Shown: piece after piece, positions 1-10,504 of the stretch
Numbering within the stretch: position 1 is the stretch's first letter
Layout: each line of letters begins with the position of its first letter
DNA from: Glebionis coronaria
Taxonomy: Eukaryota > Streptophyta > Magnoliopsida > Asterales > Asteraceae
Length of the DNA: 64,000 bases
Direction of reading: 5' to 3'
Assembly: GCA_025667525.1 (NCBI GenBank)
Contig: CM046878.1
Coordinates: 573,170,868 to 573,234,867, forward strand
Program-made: the position numbers and the translations under genes
The notes under the pieces: generated by a model
What the model was told of the DNA's origin: nothing
What the model saw: only the letters and a program-made list of their open reading frames with translations
The model's database searches: none

Positions 1-1413
1 GGAGCGCCAGTGCTATTCGTTAAGAAGAAGGATGGATCATTTCGAATGTGTATCGATTATCAGGAGCTGAACAAGCTGACCATTAAGAACCGTTATCCTC
101 TCCTGAGGATTGACGATTTATTTGATCAGCTGCAAGGAGCAAGGTACTTCTCAAAAATTGACCTTAGGTCCGGTTATCACCATCTAAGGGTCTGTGAGGA
201 GGACATACAAAAGACCGCGTTCAGAACAAGGTATGGACACTTTGAATTCACCGTTATGCCATTTGGATTGACAAACGCGCCAGCAGTGTTCATGGACCTA
301 ATGAATCGAGTGTGCAAGCCATATCTAGATAAGTTTGTCATAGTCTTCATTGATGACATACTTATCTACTCTAAGACGGAGGAGGAGCACAACCAACATT
401 TGAGGTCGGTATTGGAGCTGCTCAGGAAGGAGAAACTTTATGGGAAGCTCTCCAAGTGTGAATTTTGGCTGCAAGAAGTACAATTTCTAGGACATGTAAT
501 CGACAATGACGGCATACATGTAGACCCAAAGAAGATTGAAGCAGTGAAGGATTGGAAGGCACCTACTACACCGTCAGAAATAAGGTCATTCTTAGGCTTG
601 GCAGGATATTACAGGAGATTTATAGAGAATTTCTCTAGAATATCAAAGCCTTTGACATTGTTGACCCAAAAGAATCAGAAGTATGAATGGGGCGAAGAGC
701 AAGAACAGGCGTTTCAGACACTAAAGTATAGGTTGTGTAATGCACCTATCTTGTCCTTACCAGAAGGGGTGGAAGATTTTGTGGTTTACTGTGATGCGTC
801 CAACCAGGGTTTGGGATGTGTTCTTATGCAGCGAGACAAGGTCATAGCTTATGCACCACGACAATTAAAAAACCATGAGAAGAATTACACCACACACGAC
901 TTGGAACTAGGAGCTGTAGTCTTTGCTCTTAAGATATGGAGACATTACTTGTATGGGACAAGACGTGTGATCTATACGGATCACAAAAGCTTGCAGCACA
1001 TCTTTGATCAGAAAGATTTAAACATGAGGCAGAGGCGGTGGTTGGAGTTATTTAGTGATTACGATTGTGAGATTAAGTATCACCCTGGAAAGGCCAATGT
1101 GGTGGCGGATGCTATAAGTAGGAAGGAGAGGCTAAAACCTAAGAGAGTAAGGGCAATGAGCATAACTATTCAGACAACCCTTAGAGATAGAATTCGAGCA
1201 GCACAAATAGAGGCCGTTAAGGAAGAAAGGCTGGTGGAACAAAATCTACATACTATGGATCAGTACATGGAAGAAAGAGGGGATGGTTGCAAGTATTACT
1301 TGGATAGAATCTGGGCTCCGTTGTTTGGCGATCAAGGAAGGTGGTATTGGATGAAGCTCATACATCGAGGTATTCGATACACCCAGGAGCCGATAAGATG
1401 TATCGGGACATGA
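1..1413 (+). pseudogene. Tekay-1 pol: reverse transcriptase and RNase H fragment
   Basis: The frame is open from the window edge; GTG at 10 is not a true start because the RT domain is already under way. Visible are the RT palm blocks ([11 protein letters not shown] near 160-195, [12 protein letters not shown] near 257, catalytic FIDDIL at 345-360) and the connection segment [11 protein letters not shown]. The RNase H domain follows, with its acidic residues in YCDASNQG (near 788), the [21 protein letters not shown] block and TDHKSL. The domain ends near [15 protein letters not shown] (about 1081-1125). The linker towards integrase loses frame near 1350-1375 and terminates at 1413, while integrase continues in another frame. 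Product would be the polymerase part of a Ty3-type polyprotein; it is not functional as it stands. Confidence 0.9.
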
Positions 1414-2304
1414 GAGATATGTATTGGTGGCCAGGAATGAAGAAAGATGTAGCTTTGTACGTTAGCGAATGTTTGACTTGCGCCAAGGTGAAGGCTGAAC
1501 ATCAAAGACCGTTAGGTTACTGCAACAGCAGAGGTTCCTAAATGGAAGTGGGAGAATATTGCCATGGACTTCATTACAAAACTGCCAAGGTCTAACAGTG
1601 GTAATGACATGATCTGGGTAATAGTGGACAGCCTGACTAAATCTGCACATTTTGTGGCAATGAGGGAGGATGATAAGATGGAAAAGTTTGCCAAGAAGTA
1701 CTTGGAACATGTGGTGGCAAAACATGGAGTGCCGGTGTCGATCATATCGGATAGGGATAGCAGGTATACGTCTAGGTTTTGGGGTCTATTGCAGAAAGCT
1801 TTGGGTATGAGGCTGGATATGAGCACAGCTTATCATCCGCAGACGGATGGACATAGTGAGAGGACTATACAAACACTAGAGGACATGTTAAGAGCGTGTG
1901 TGATAGATTTTGGAGGAAGTTGGGATAATCATCTGGCGTTGGCGAAATTCTCGTACAATAATAGCTACCATGCTAGTATAGAGTGTGCACCATTTGAGGC
2001 ACTCAATGGTAGGAAGTGTAGGTCACCGTTGTTATGGGCTGAAGTAGGAAGTAGTCAACTAACTGGACCGGAGATGGTACAGGAGACTACAGATGCGATA
2101 ACCGTGCTTAAGGAGAAATTAAAGGCGGCTAGAGATCGACAAAAGAGCTATGCGGACAAGAGGCGTAAGCCGTTGGAATTCGAGGTTGGGGACAAGGTTA
2201 TGCTAAAGGTTTCACCATGGAAAGGGGTGATGCGGTTCGGGAAGAAAGGAAAGTTAGCACCTAGATTTGTGGGTCCATTTGAAATCCTTGAAGGATTGGG
2301 CTAG
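1341..2304 (+). pseudogene. Tekay-1 integrase (frameshifted)
   Basis: The zinc-binding HHCC part lies at about 1345-1500: histidines in [12 protein letters not shown] and cysteines in CLTCAKVK. The frame breaks near 1527 with an apparent one-base loss and resumes upstream of MDFITKLP at 1564. The catalytic core carries the DDE residues in [25 protein letters not shown] and [14 protein letters not shown]. The [16 protein letters not shown] segment near 2240-2295 is the C-terminal tail that normally leads into the chromodomain. Another shift near 2295 ends the frame at 2304. It would insert element cDNA into chromatin; the frame breaks make it a pseudogene. Confidence 0.88.
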
Positions 2305-2620
2305 TAGCGTATAGGTTGAGATTACCGGAAGAGTTGAGTAGTGTACATGATGTTTTTCATATCTCAAACTTGAGGAAATGCTTAGCAAGAACTGACTTGC
2401 AAGTATCGGTGGACGATATTAGTATAGATACGAGCCTTCGTTTTATTGAAGAGCCGATAGAGATTATGGACCGTGAAGTTAAAACCTTGAAAGAAGTAAG
2501 ATACCGTTAGTTAATGTTAGGTGGAATTCTAAACGTGGACCGGAGTTCACGTGGGAACGGGAAGAGTTTATGAGGAGTAAGTATCCTCAGCTGTTTGTTA
2601 ATGACGATCCTAAGGAGTAA
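2305..2620 (+). pseudogene. Tekay-1 integrase C-terminus and chromodomain
   Basis: After the shift near 2295 the chain continues with RLPEELSSVHDVFHISNLRKC and the segment that precedes chromodomains in Tekay-like elements. The open frame stops at 2510. One base out of frame the chain continues with VNVRWNSKRGPEFTWERE and KYPQLF, ending at TAA 2618-2620. The WNS...TWE pattern is the usual plant chromovirus chromodomain, thought to direct integration towards modified histones. Two frame breaks (about 2295 and 2508) flank it. Confidence 0.85.
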
Positions 2621-2654
2621 ATCTCGGGACGAGATTTCTATTAGGAGGGAGTGA
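2617..2654 (+). promoter_or_regulatory. Tekay-1 hairpin and polypurine tract
   Basis: Directly after the pol stop there is an inverted repeat, AAATCTCG-GGA-CGAGATTT (about 2619-2637), followed by the purine-rich tract TTAGGAGGGAGTGA that abuts the 3' LTR. The tract would prime plus-strand DNA synthesis. The hairpin with a GGACGA core recurs in front of the 3' LTR of element C. Confidence 0.7.
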
Positions 2655-3297
2655 TGTGACAACCGTGGTTTTGAGGTTCGTCACTTGGTCTTACTTTTAG
2701 GTTTTTTTTGTGTGACTACTTGAATTGTGTGTTTACGTGTTTATTTTGTGTGAACGAGGTTGGTGTGGTTATCATTTATGAGTATAGAAGTACTCATAAG
2801 TAAATCGAGGAACGGTTATTTCATATTCATGAGCTCACAATTAGTGACTATGAAATGAAATGGTGATATTTTGGCGTTTACGTATACGCATAAGTATTAT
2901 AGTAATAGTGTATTTTTTTAGGATTTACGGTTTAGCATTTAGAGGTCTCGAATGAGGTAATTAGTCATATGAATATTTTTTGGGATGGTTTTAAGTCATT
3001 TAGGACTTAGTTATAAATTTTATTTCAAAATTTGAGATTTTTTTTTAAAAGTGTATATTTTACGTCTTTTACGGTAAAACGCGTAAATTTGACTAGTTTT
3101 ACGGTTTTGAGGTTTTGGAAGTTTTAGGAGCTGAAATAAATTAAGACAAATTAAGGTAATACTAGTAATATATTATTAAACAATAAAAAGAAAAATAAAA
3201 TAAAAAAATACCTTTCGGCTAGAACCGAATTTTTAAAAAAAAAATGGGAAAAGGAAAGTGTTTTGGGCTATGGGCTGGACTTGGGTTCACCCATACC

Positions 3298-3307
3298 CTA
3301 TATAAAG
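3298..3307 (+). promoter_or_regulatory. TATA box of Tekay-1 LTR
   Basis: CTATATAAAG in the LTR, about 645 bases from its start, followed by a pyrimidine-rich stretch and the possible leader donor AAAG|GTAAAC about 115 bases downstream. This position fits a U3/R boundary. Confidence 0.6.
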
Positions 3308-4565
3308 TTATAACTAAAAAAATTAAATCATATTTTTCTTCCTGGAAACTTTAAGTCGACGGCAGGAGCAAGTTTTTAGGGTTTTCTGTATTTTTTTTCA
3401 TCTTCCAGTAGATTAAAGGTAAACCTTCTTAAACCATTTAAATTAAATTGTTTTTATGTTTATTTAATCATTCTTATGATGGAATTAGGGTTAGGGTTCA
3501 TATAAAATCAGTAAATTAATTATGTGATAATCATAATATGATGATCATATAATCTAGGGCTTGTATTAGATGGGGTTATGGGTAATTAATTAGTTCAATT
3601 TGTTTAAACCCGTTTTTAAAAACTGGGCAGATTTTTGAGTCAATTGTTTTGATCATATTGGGAGTTCTCAAACTCTTATCTTACGATCCACATACCCATG
3701 AAAAGTTATTTGAAGTGGCTTTCCAATGCAAGAAACTAAAACTAAATTGGAGGTCGGGAAGTGGGTCAAAAACAGGTTACAACAGTCGGAGGTCAAAACA
3801 GTTTTGAATTTAGCCTGTTTTCTTTTTAAGTTTTGGGTTGTTTGGGGTACTTAGGGTTGCATTGGGATATTCTCATGAACATGAGAGATGGTTTATATAT
3901 TTCAGTAAGGATCTGCACTTGGGCTAAGATTGTGGTTTAGGGTAAGACCCTCTAATGGTAACAAACTTTTCATACGTTTAAAATCAGTAAATTCTGGATA
4001 GGTAGCCATATATACATATATATCGGGGCCTTAACAGTAGCTTTAAGGTTAGGTCAAGTGGGAGGTTTTAGCTAACATGTATAAAAGTGTGAATATTCCT
4101 TTTACAGAAACCATGGGTATATTTAAGTAGACGTTTGACTTAAAGTTTTGAGGCCTAAAATTGGGACTGTTTTGTGTAAAATTATGAACGGGATAGCTAT
4201 TGAACTTAACCAAGTTAGGGACTTGTTAAAGAAGGGTAATGGGGTGATTAGAGCTTATCAATGAGGTAATGTTATGGGATAGGCTAGATGTCCATCATAG
4301 GTTGATGAGCCATCTTAGTGATTGGTTCGTGTATTGATTTCGTGTTTTTGGTTTGTTAGCTTGTTGCTAGTGCGAGGATTTGTGAAGAAGCTATCAGGTG
4401 GGTTTCATAGTCCCATGTTTAATATTGATTTTGACTTCCAGATGGGATGGAAGAGACACTGTGTTGAGTTATTTTTCTAAATTGATGCTGTGAATGTGTT
4501 TGTGATTTGAGATGGGCTTGTGTGTACATTATGTGATTAACTACTATGTGGTTCTTGTTTGTGTA

Positions 4566-4683
4566 TGACAAGGTAGTGGCCTTGGGATAGGTACATAGCG
4601 TGATCGTCTATGGGACCAATGGTTAATGACAAGGTAGTGGCCTTGGGATAGGTACATAGTGTGATCATCTATGGTACCATGAT
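4566..4683 (+). repeat. 61-bp tandem duplication in Tekay-1 LTR
   Basis: The unit TGACAAGGTAGTGGCCTTGG and what follows occurs at 4566 and again at 4627 with only a few differences. A third, decayed partial copy (GTGGGCCTTGG) lies near 4696. Confidence 0.8.
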
Positions 4684-5324
4684 GTTTGGTAAGGCTGTGG
4701 GCCTTGGTTTTGGTTTGAAATGTTTGATCTTGAATTGATAGTTGTTGATGCATACATGTAACACATTGTCCATATGTTATTGTATTTGTGTTCGTTATTC
4801 ACAGCTTGTAATTGATTTAGCATTGGAGTCTAAACCTATGACTCTCACCAACTTTATGTTGACGTGTTTTAGTGTCTCTTTCAGGTGATACTATGGTTAA
4901 GCATGAGAACATAAGTGGCTAGGATTGGAGAAGCTTAGGAATGCATATAGAAGGAGAATCCCCGTTTCCTTCTTAGTTTTTATTTGTTCATTTAAATAAG
5001 TGATTCTGTGGCACACATATGTTTGTTTTGATTATGTTTCTTGTTTGTCCTGGGTAAGAGGTAGGACTGTTACCTACTTACCTAGACACCTGCATTTGAT
5101 GAGATATTGTCATGACTTTTGTGTCACCATTTTATGACATTTCATATTTCATATAGTTATCTCTATAGACACGCCATGTTGTGATGATATCCATACGTCG
5201 CGCCCCATATTCCGCCATGGTGGGGTGTGACAGGTTCAGCGCCCACCTACATCCCAACGGTTAACATCACAAGGTTCTACTTTTCTTTTTAATTTTTTAA
5301 GTTTTAATTTAGTTTAATATTAAT

Positions 5325-5790
5325 CTGCTTATTTGATTCGGTTTGTGTTACTATTTTATCTGCTTTTGTTTTATTTGGTTAAGTTTGAATCTGCTTGTGT
5401 TAGTTGCATATCTGTTTAGTTTCTGTATTTGTTTGGATCTGCTATATATATTTAGTTTTGTTTAAGTTTTTTGTTCAAATCAGTTTAAGTTTAGTTTGCT
5501 TTGTTTAGTTTGCTTATTTTATGCCTTATCAGTCTTATATGCTTATTCGATTTTAGCTTACATTTCGTTTAGTCTGCTTATTTGGTCTATGTGCTTATCT
5601 GATTTCAGTTTTTGAGCTTATTTTGTTTTTGCTTATTTTGTCCTATAGATTTTCTTATTGCTCTAAGTTTTTTTTTATATTAGCTTTATCTGCTTAATTA
5701 TTTTATGCCTTATTAGTTTTTTTAGCTTATTTGACATGTGCTTATTCTCGTTTGCTTATTCTAGGTTTATATGCTTATTTGCTTATTGCT
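5325..5790 (+). repeat. TGCTTATTT-type degenerate repeats in LTR
   Basis: The motif TGCTTATTT and close variants (GCTTATTCG, TGCTTATCTG, AGCTTATTT) recur some twenty times between 5325 and 5790. The same stretch is present in LTR2 (about 14045-14500) and LTR3 (about 22785-23245). It is non-coding and lies in the transcribed part of the LTR, downstream of the TATA box. Confidence 0.65.
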
Positions 5791-5898
5791 GGTTCTTAGC
5801 TTATTTGGGTTGTGTTTGTTTGCTTTCTGCTATAAGGAAACAGACCTATTTGGTCTGTTTTATTTCTTTGAGTCCAAAAAATTAATATTCCAAAAAAA

Positions 5899-5970
5899 GG
5901 TCATAGTGGGACTCGAACCCCTGACCATTCGCTTAGCAGCCAACAACATAACAATCTTAGCTAGTATCCT
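5899..5970 (-). other. tRNA-like Pol III unit, antisense, LTR1 copy
   Basis: Read on the minus strand, the sequence has an A-box-like TAGCTAAGAT and, about 40 bases later, a perfect B box GGTTCGAGTCC. It ends ...ATGACC and is followed at once by a run of seven T, a Pol III terminator. A CTGCTAA stretch sits where the anticodon loop would be. Acceptor and T stems pair only partly, so it is a tRNA-derived or SINE-head-like sequence, not a functional tRNA. Confidence 0.6.
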
Positions 5971-6500
5971 TTTTATGTTCACTTTTCAGTCATGTAATTA
6001 ATATAGTTCTTTTATTAGCTGGCATTTTTTTTAGTTAAATTAGTTTTATTACAAGTTTTGATTTAAAGTAGTTAAAAGTTTTATATAAAATTTGCTTTAT
6101 TAAGTTTTAAAAAAATAAAAAAATAAAAAGTAAAAAAATATTTTATTTAAATTGTTTTTAGTTTTTAATTAATCTAGTTTAATTTGAAAATAGTTTAAAA
6201 GTAGATTTTGTTTAAATTTCAAAATAGTTTTAAAATAGTTAAAATTTAGTTTATTGAATTTAAATTAGATTTGTTTTAATCATTTTAATTAGTTTTTAAA
6301 TAGAAAAGCTTTAGTTAATTAAATTAGATTTATTTTTTAATTAGTTTAAAATAGTTTTTATAGATTTTAGTCTAAAAACACCAAAAATACATTTTACCAA
6401 GAACAAATAAGTCTTACGTCATATCCAATATCAATTCGATTCGATTTGTGGAACGAAAAATAGATCTAAAAAGAATTTGCAAAAATTCTCTACATTAAAA

Positions 6501-6514
6501 TGGCGCCGCTGCCG
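6501..6514 (+). promoter_or_regulatory. Primer-binding site, Athila-like copy 1
   Basis: TGGCGCCGCTGCCG lies six bases after the LTR end. It matches the primer-binding site typical of Athila/Tat elements (complementary to a tRNA-Asp 3' end) with one difference from the usual TGGCGCCGTTGCCG. Confidence 0.8.
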
Positions 6515-7204
6515 CTTTGCTCGTTACGATTGACGATTTCGTGAGACGTTTGGATTTTGGGATCCGTTCTTTTTGAACGTTACTTTCTTGCAAACAAAAA
6601 TCAAAAATACAAAAAAAATCAAAAACTTAAAAATACAAAAAAAAATTAATTAAAAAAATCTCCAAAAGCAAATTCTTTCCTAAAAGTATTACACCAAAAA
6701 TATTACGTATTAGTGTTATTTTTCGTAGTTTGATTTCTTTTGTTTTTATTGTGAATATATATTTTTCTAAAAAAAAATACAAAAAGATTTTTCATTTACT
6801 ATATTATATTACGTAGCACAATAAACTTACCTACTTTTCAAATAAGGCCTTAGTTGGGATTTCATCACCTAACTATTGTATTCGCATCCTAAACGAAATA
6901 AGAAGGCAAAATAGATAAATACTAGTAAGACGTTTGAACTCGATATATACAAATTATAAGGTGGGTATAAGGCGACGTGCTATAAAAGGCCGTCTAAGGA
7001 AAAAGTTTTTTAAGTGCTTTGTGCCACCTCGTTTCCCCGCTTGCTTGTGCGTATATTGAGAGGGACAACCGATTATTGGTTTGCCAACTCAATTAGTATT
7101 AAGTATATATTTTTGTAGCTTTTTAATATTGCACCTCGAGAGGGAAAATCCTTTTCCTCTCAAAGTCGACCGAGGTCACCTACCTCATTCCAAGTTTTAA
7201 TTGT
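6515..7204 (+). other. Untranslated leader, Athila-like copy 1
   Basis: A/T-rich leader between primer-binding site and gag. No ORF or family motif is visible. It is colinear with 15202-15942, which carries an additional stretch of about 50 bases near 15365-15420. Confidence 0.65.
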
Positions 7205-10200
7205 ATGCGCACTCGCGCGCGGACATACATACCGATTGGTGTACCAAATTCTTCCAATTCTTCCAAAAAGAAGAAGAAGAAGAAAAACAAAAAGAACGTC
7301 ATTCAAGCCGATCCCGAGAATCGTGCTTTCGACAATACGATGGAAACGGATAAACGACCTATGCTCGAGATTTTGCAATCACACGTTGAGGGAAACGATG
7401 ATGCTATCGTTGTCCCCGCAATTGGAGCAAATAATTTTGAACTCAAATCAGATTTAATTAAAATGGTTTCCGCTACACCATTTTTGGGTCGTTCCCAAGA
7501 TGACCCCCATGATCATATCAAGAGATTTATCCATTTGACTAATATGGTAAAATACAATAGGGTGGTGCCACAAGAGGCCATTCGTTAACAACTCTTTCCT
7601 TTTTCCCTCGAGGGACAAGCCCGGATTTGGCTTGATAAGGAACCACCCCAAAGTATTACAACATGGATTGATTTAGAGACCAAGTTCATTAACTACTTTT
7701 TCCCACCATCACGGACCACCTCTTTAAGGAATGAAATCATTACTTTTGAGCAACAATATGGGGAAATGTTTAGTGAGTCTTGGGATCGATTTAAGGAGCT
7801 TTTGAGAAAATGTCCACAACACGGTTTCACTAAAGTACATCAAATTAATGCGTTTTATAATGGTTTAACTCTTAATGATCAAGACTCACTTAATAGTGCC
7901 ACGGGGGGAAATATTCTTGTGAAATCAATGAACGAGGCTTGGGCTATAATTGAAAATAAGGCAAAAGTACAAACCAAGAGTGTTAGGGCCACTATGGCAA
8001 GTGCTAGTTCTAGTGAGAACGACAAGAGAATCGATAAACTTACTTCGCTTGTTGAATCAATTGCTTTACAAACCCAAGCCCTCAATGGTCAAGTTAATGC
8101 CTTGAAAGAAACTAGTGAAACGTGTGAGACTTGTGGTGGACCACATTCATATTTCAATTGTGACAAGGTTTACAATCAACAACAACAAGTTTGTGCTTAT
8201 AACACCAATGCTAATGAACGGGTTCAATTTAAACCTAATGTTGATGTTAACCATTTGTCTTATAAGAGTACTAATTATTTGGCTCCCCCGGGTTTTGTAG
8301 CACCACAAAGACCACTCCCACCCGCCCATAATACCCAAAACCAAAATAGGAACCAAGGTCCTCAAATGGGTAATTTTCAAGGGAATGTAAATCAAGGGAA
8401 TTTTAATGGTCAAAATCAAGGGTTTCAAAATAATAACCAAGGTTTTCATAATAACAACGGTTTTCAACCTCAATATCAAAACCAAAGTTTTCCTAATCAA
8501 GGTCTTCCTAATCAAGGGTATAATCAAATGAACATGCATAACCCTCAAATGGACTTGGTTCTACAAAAATTGACCGACCATGAGTGAATTATGAGAGAGA
8601 TGCAAGAATCGACTGATAAGAAATTTTTGACAATGATTCAAGCCCTTAGACCCCAAGGAGCCTTACCTTCAAATACCGAGATTAACCCTCGTGCTAATGT
8701 GAGTGCTATCAATACTCGAAGTGGAGCCACTTTAGTGGGACCTTCCATCTCTTCGCCCATAAAGGAGAGACAAGGCCCGAAGGTCATAATGAGTAATCCT
8801 ACTCCCCCTTCGGTGATTCCTCCCACTACCACTCCTAGTACTAGTGCTCCATTACCTAATGAGCCTATCCCTAAGGTTGTTCAAGAAGCGAGTCCTTCTC
8901 CTTCTCAACCTTCAAAGTCTAAACCTAATATTCCTTATCCCTCTAGGTTAGACAAGGATAAAGTGCTCACTAACGATGACGTTCATGTCTCCAACTTTTT
9001 GAAAATGATTTCCAACGTCAATGTCAACATTAGCCTTATTGAAGCACTTGCTCAAATGCCAAAATTTGTAAAAATGTTTAAAGATTTGCTTAATAAGAAA
9101 GAAAAAATGGTTGAGCTCGTGAGCACCCGTTTAAATGAGGATTGTTCCACGATTCTTCTCAAAGAGCTTCCCAAAAAGCTAGGTGATCCCGGACGATTCG
9201 TGTTACCTTGCTCGTTTCCTCAAATCGATGATTGTATGGCTTTAGCGGATCTCGGCGCTAGCATCAATCTTATGCCACTCTCGGTATGGAAACAATTATC
9301 ATTACCCGGCCTTGTACCGACTCGCATGACTCTCGAGTTAGCTAATAGAACTCTCGTATACCCCGTTGGTATTGCCGAAGACGTTTTTGTTCGAGTTGGT
9401 ACATTCACTTTTCCCGTGGACTTTGTCGTCGTCGACTATAAGATGGATCCTCGTATTCCGTTAATACTTGGTAGACCATTCTTCAGATCCGGAAGAGCCT
9501 TAGTTGATGTGGCCGAAGGGGAGTTAATTCTTAGGGTTCAGGATGAACAACAAGTTTTTAAAATGGGAAAAATCACAACAAAATCAAATGGAAAAGAGTC
9601 GGTCAATATGATTGATGTTCTTAATTATGACAATGAAGAGATTTTTATTAATCCTTTTGGAAATAAAACGTCTAATCAAAATGATTTTGTGATAACTTCA
9701 TCCCTTCCCTTAGAGCCTAAAATTTTTGAAACTCCTATTTATGACACCTATAGTGGTGACACTTCTTCAAGTGATCACACTATCTTCGGTTTAGATGACC
9801 CACCTTTTGACCCACCCATTTTTGATACCCTAATCTTTGATACCTACGATGATGACACTTCATTAAGTGATCTCATTAACTTTGATGACCCACCTCATGA
9901 TCTTAATGCACCTCATATTTCTATGAGTGATTCGTCCATGGAGACTCCTTTTGACTTTTATACTCTAATTTTAGAAGTCATGACTTTTGAGGAGGATCAT
10001 CCACTCTTAGAGATCATTCCTAATTTAGAGGTTATTCCATTTGAGGAGGATTTAGATAACTTTCTAAACTCCTATTTTCCTCACGAGGATGAGTTTTCCT
10101 ATGACTCCGACGATACTTATGTTTTCACATCAAGTTTGGAAGAGGACGACTCCCCCACTTTGGATCAAAATGACATTTTGAGCTTAAATGTGAACACCTC

Positions 10201-10504
10201 TTGCTATTTTCCCGTTAAGGAACCGGTGTTTGATCTCGGAATAGAGACTTTTGTGCTTTCATTGTCTTATCACCATAACACCTTTCCTCGTGAGAGACTT
10301 TTGCCTAAGGATACCCCACTCTTCTTTGACCTATGTGATTTTACCACCTCAGGGTTTATTTCCTTTTGTGATGGAAATTATGTGTTTGACCCGGGTGGAT
10401 TTTCATGGGGTATTCCTTATATGACTTTGTTTCACCTCTTTATCATGGCGAGATTTTCCTCCCTTGGAAATCTCGGTTTTTCCATGATTTTCCCATTTGA
10501 ATGA
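7205..10504 (+). pseudogene. Athila-like gag-protease with acidic tail, copy 1
   Basis: One reading frame with two internal stops: TAA at 7586-7588 and TGA at 8585-8587. From ATG 7205 there is a short N-terminus with a lysine run from AAG repeats. The gag domain follows (FLGRSQDDPHDHIKRFIHLT; IWLDKEPPQSITTW; FFPPSRTTSLRNEI; FSESWDRFKELLRKCPQHGF), then the zinc knuckle CETCGGPHSYFNC near 8127, an Asn/Gln-rich linker, a Pro/Ser-rich segment and the aspartic protease (ADLGASINLMPLSVW at 9245-9280; LILGRPFFRSGRALVD near 9465). Behind the protease come about 290 residues rich in Asp/Glu (repeated FDTYDDD, FEEDL types) that I do not recognise, ending at TGA 10504. There is no RT or integrase, so it would depend on a relative for replication. 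Confidence 0.85.

Larger units (their letters stand above)
1..5232 (+). mobile_element. Tekay-1: Ty3/gypsy chromovirus, 3' portion
   Basis: Truncated by the left edge of the window. The order RT, RNase H, integrase, chromodomain, polypurine tract, LTR is that of a plant chromovirus, and the sequence resembles the Tekay/Del lineage. The right end is a TG...CA LTR finishing in GGTGTGACA. The bases that follow match position 13954 of the complete Athila-like LTR, so the element was inserted into such an LTR. The 5' LTR, gag and protease lie outside the window, so the target duplication (expected to start GGTTC) cannot be tested here. Confidence 0.9.
2655..5232 (+). repeat. Tekay-1 3' LTR (about 2.6 kb)
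   Basis: Begins TGTGACAACC after the polypurine tract and ends GGTGTGACA where Athila-like LTR sequence starts. It contains a TATA box at about 3298-3307, a candidate splice donor AAAG|GTAAAC at about 3419, and an internal tandem duplication near 4566. No coding sequence is seen; the small ORFs inside have no family features. The start could be 2652 instead of 2655, because TGATGTGAC also begins with TG. Confidence 0.8.
5233..6494 (+). repeat. Athila-like LTR1 (3' part, truncated by Tekay-1)
   Basis: Corresponds to 13954-15181 of the complete LTR2. It holds a TGCTTATTT-rich stretch, the antisense tRNA-like unit and the terminal AAATTCTCTACA. The 5' part of this LTR should lie beyond the left end of Tekay-1, outside the window. 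Confidence 0.85.

Noticed and set aside
8147..8548. Minus-strand ORF opposite the Asn/Gln-rich gag linker (and its copy at 16885-17283)
   Set aside because: Shadow of the gag reading frame; hydrophobic composition is the complement of CAA/AAT codons.
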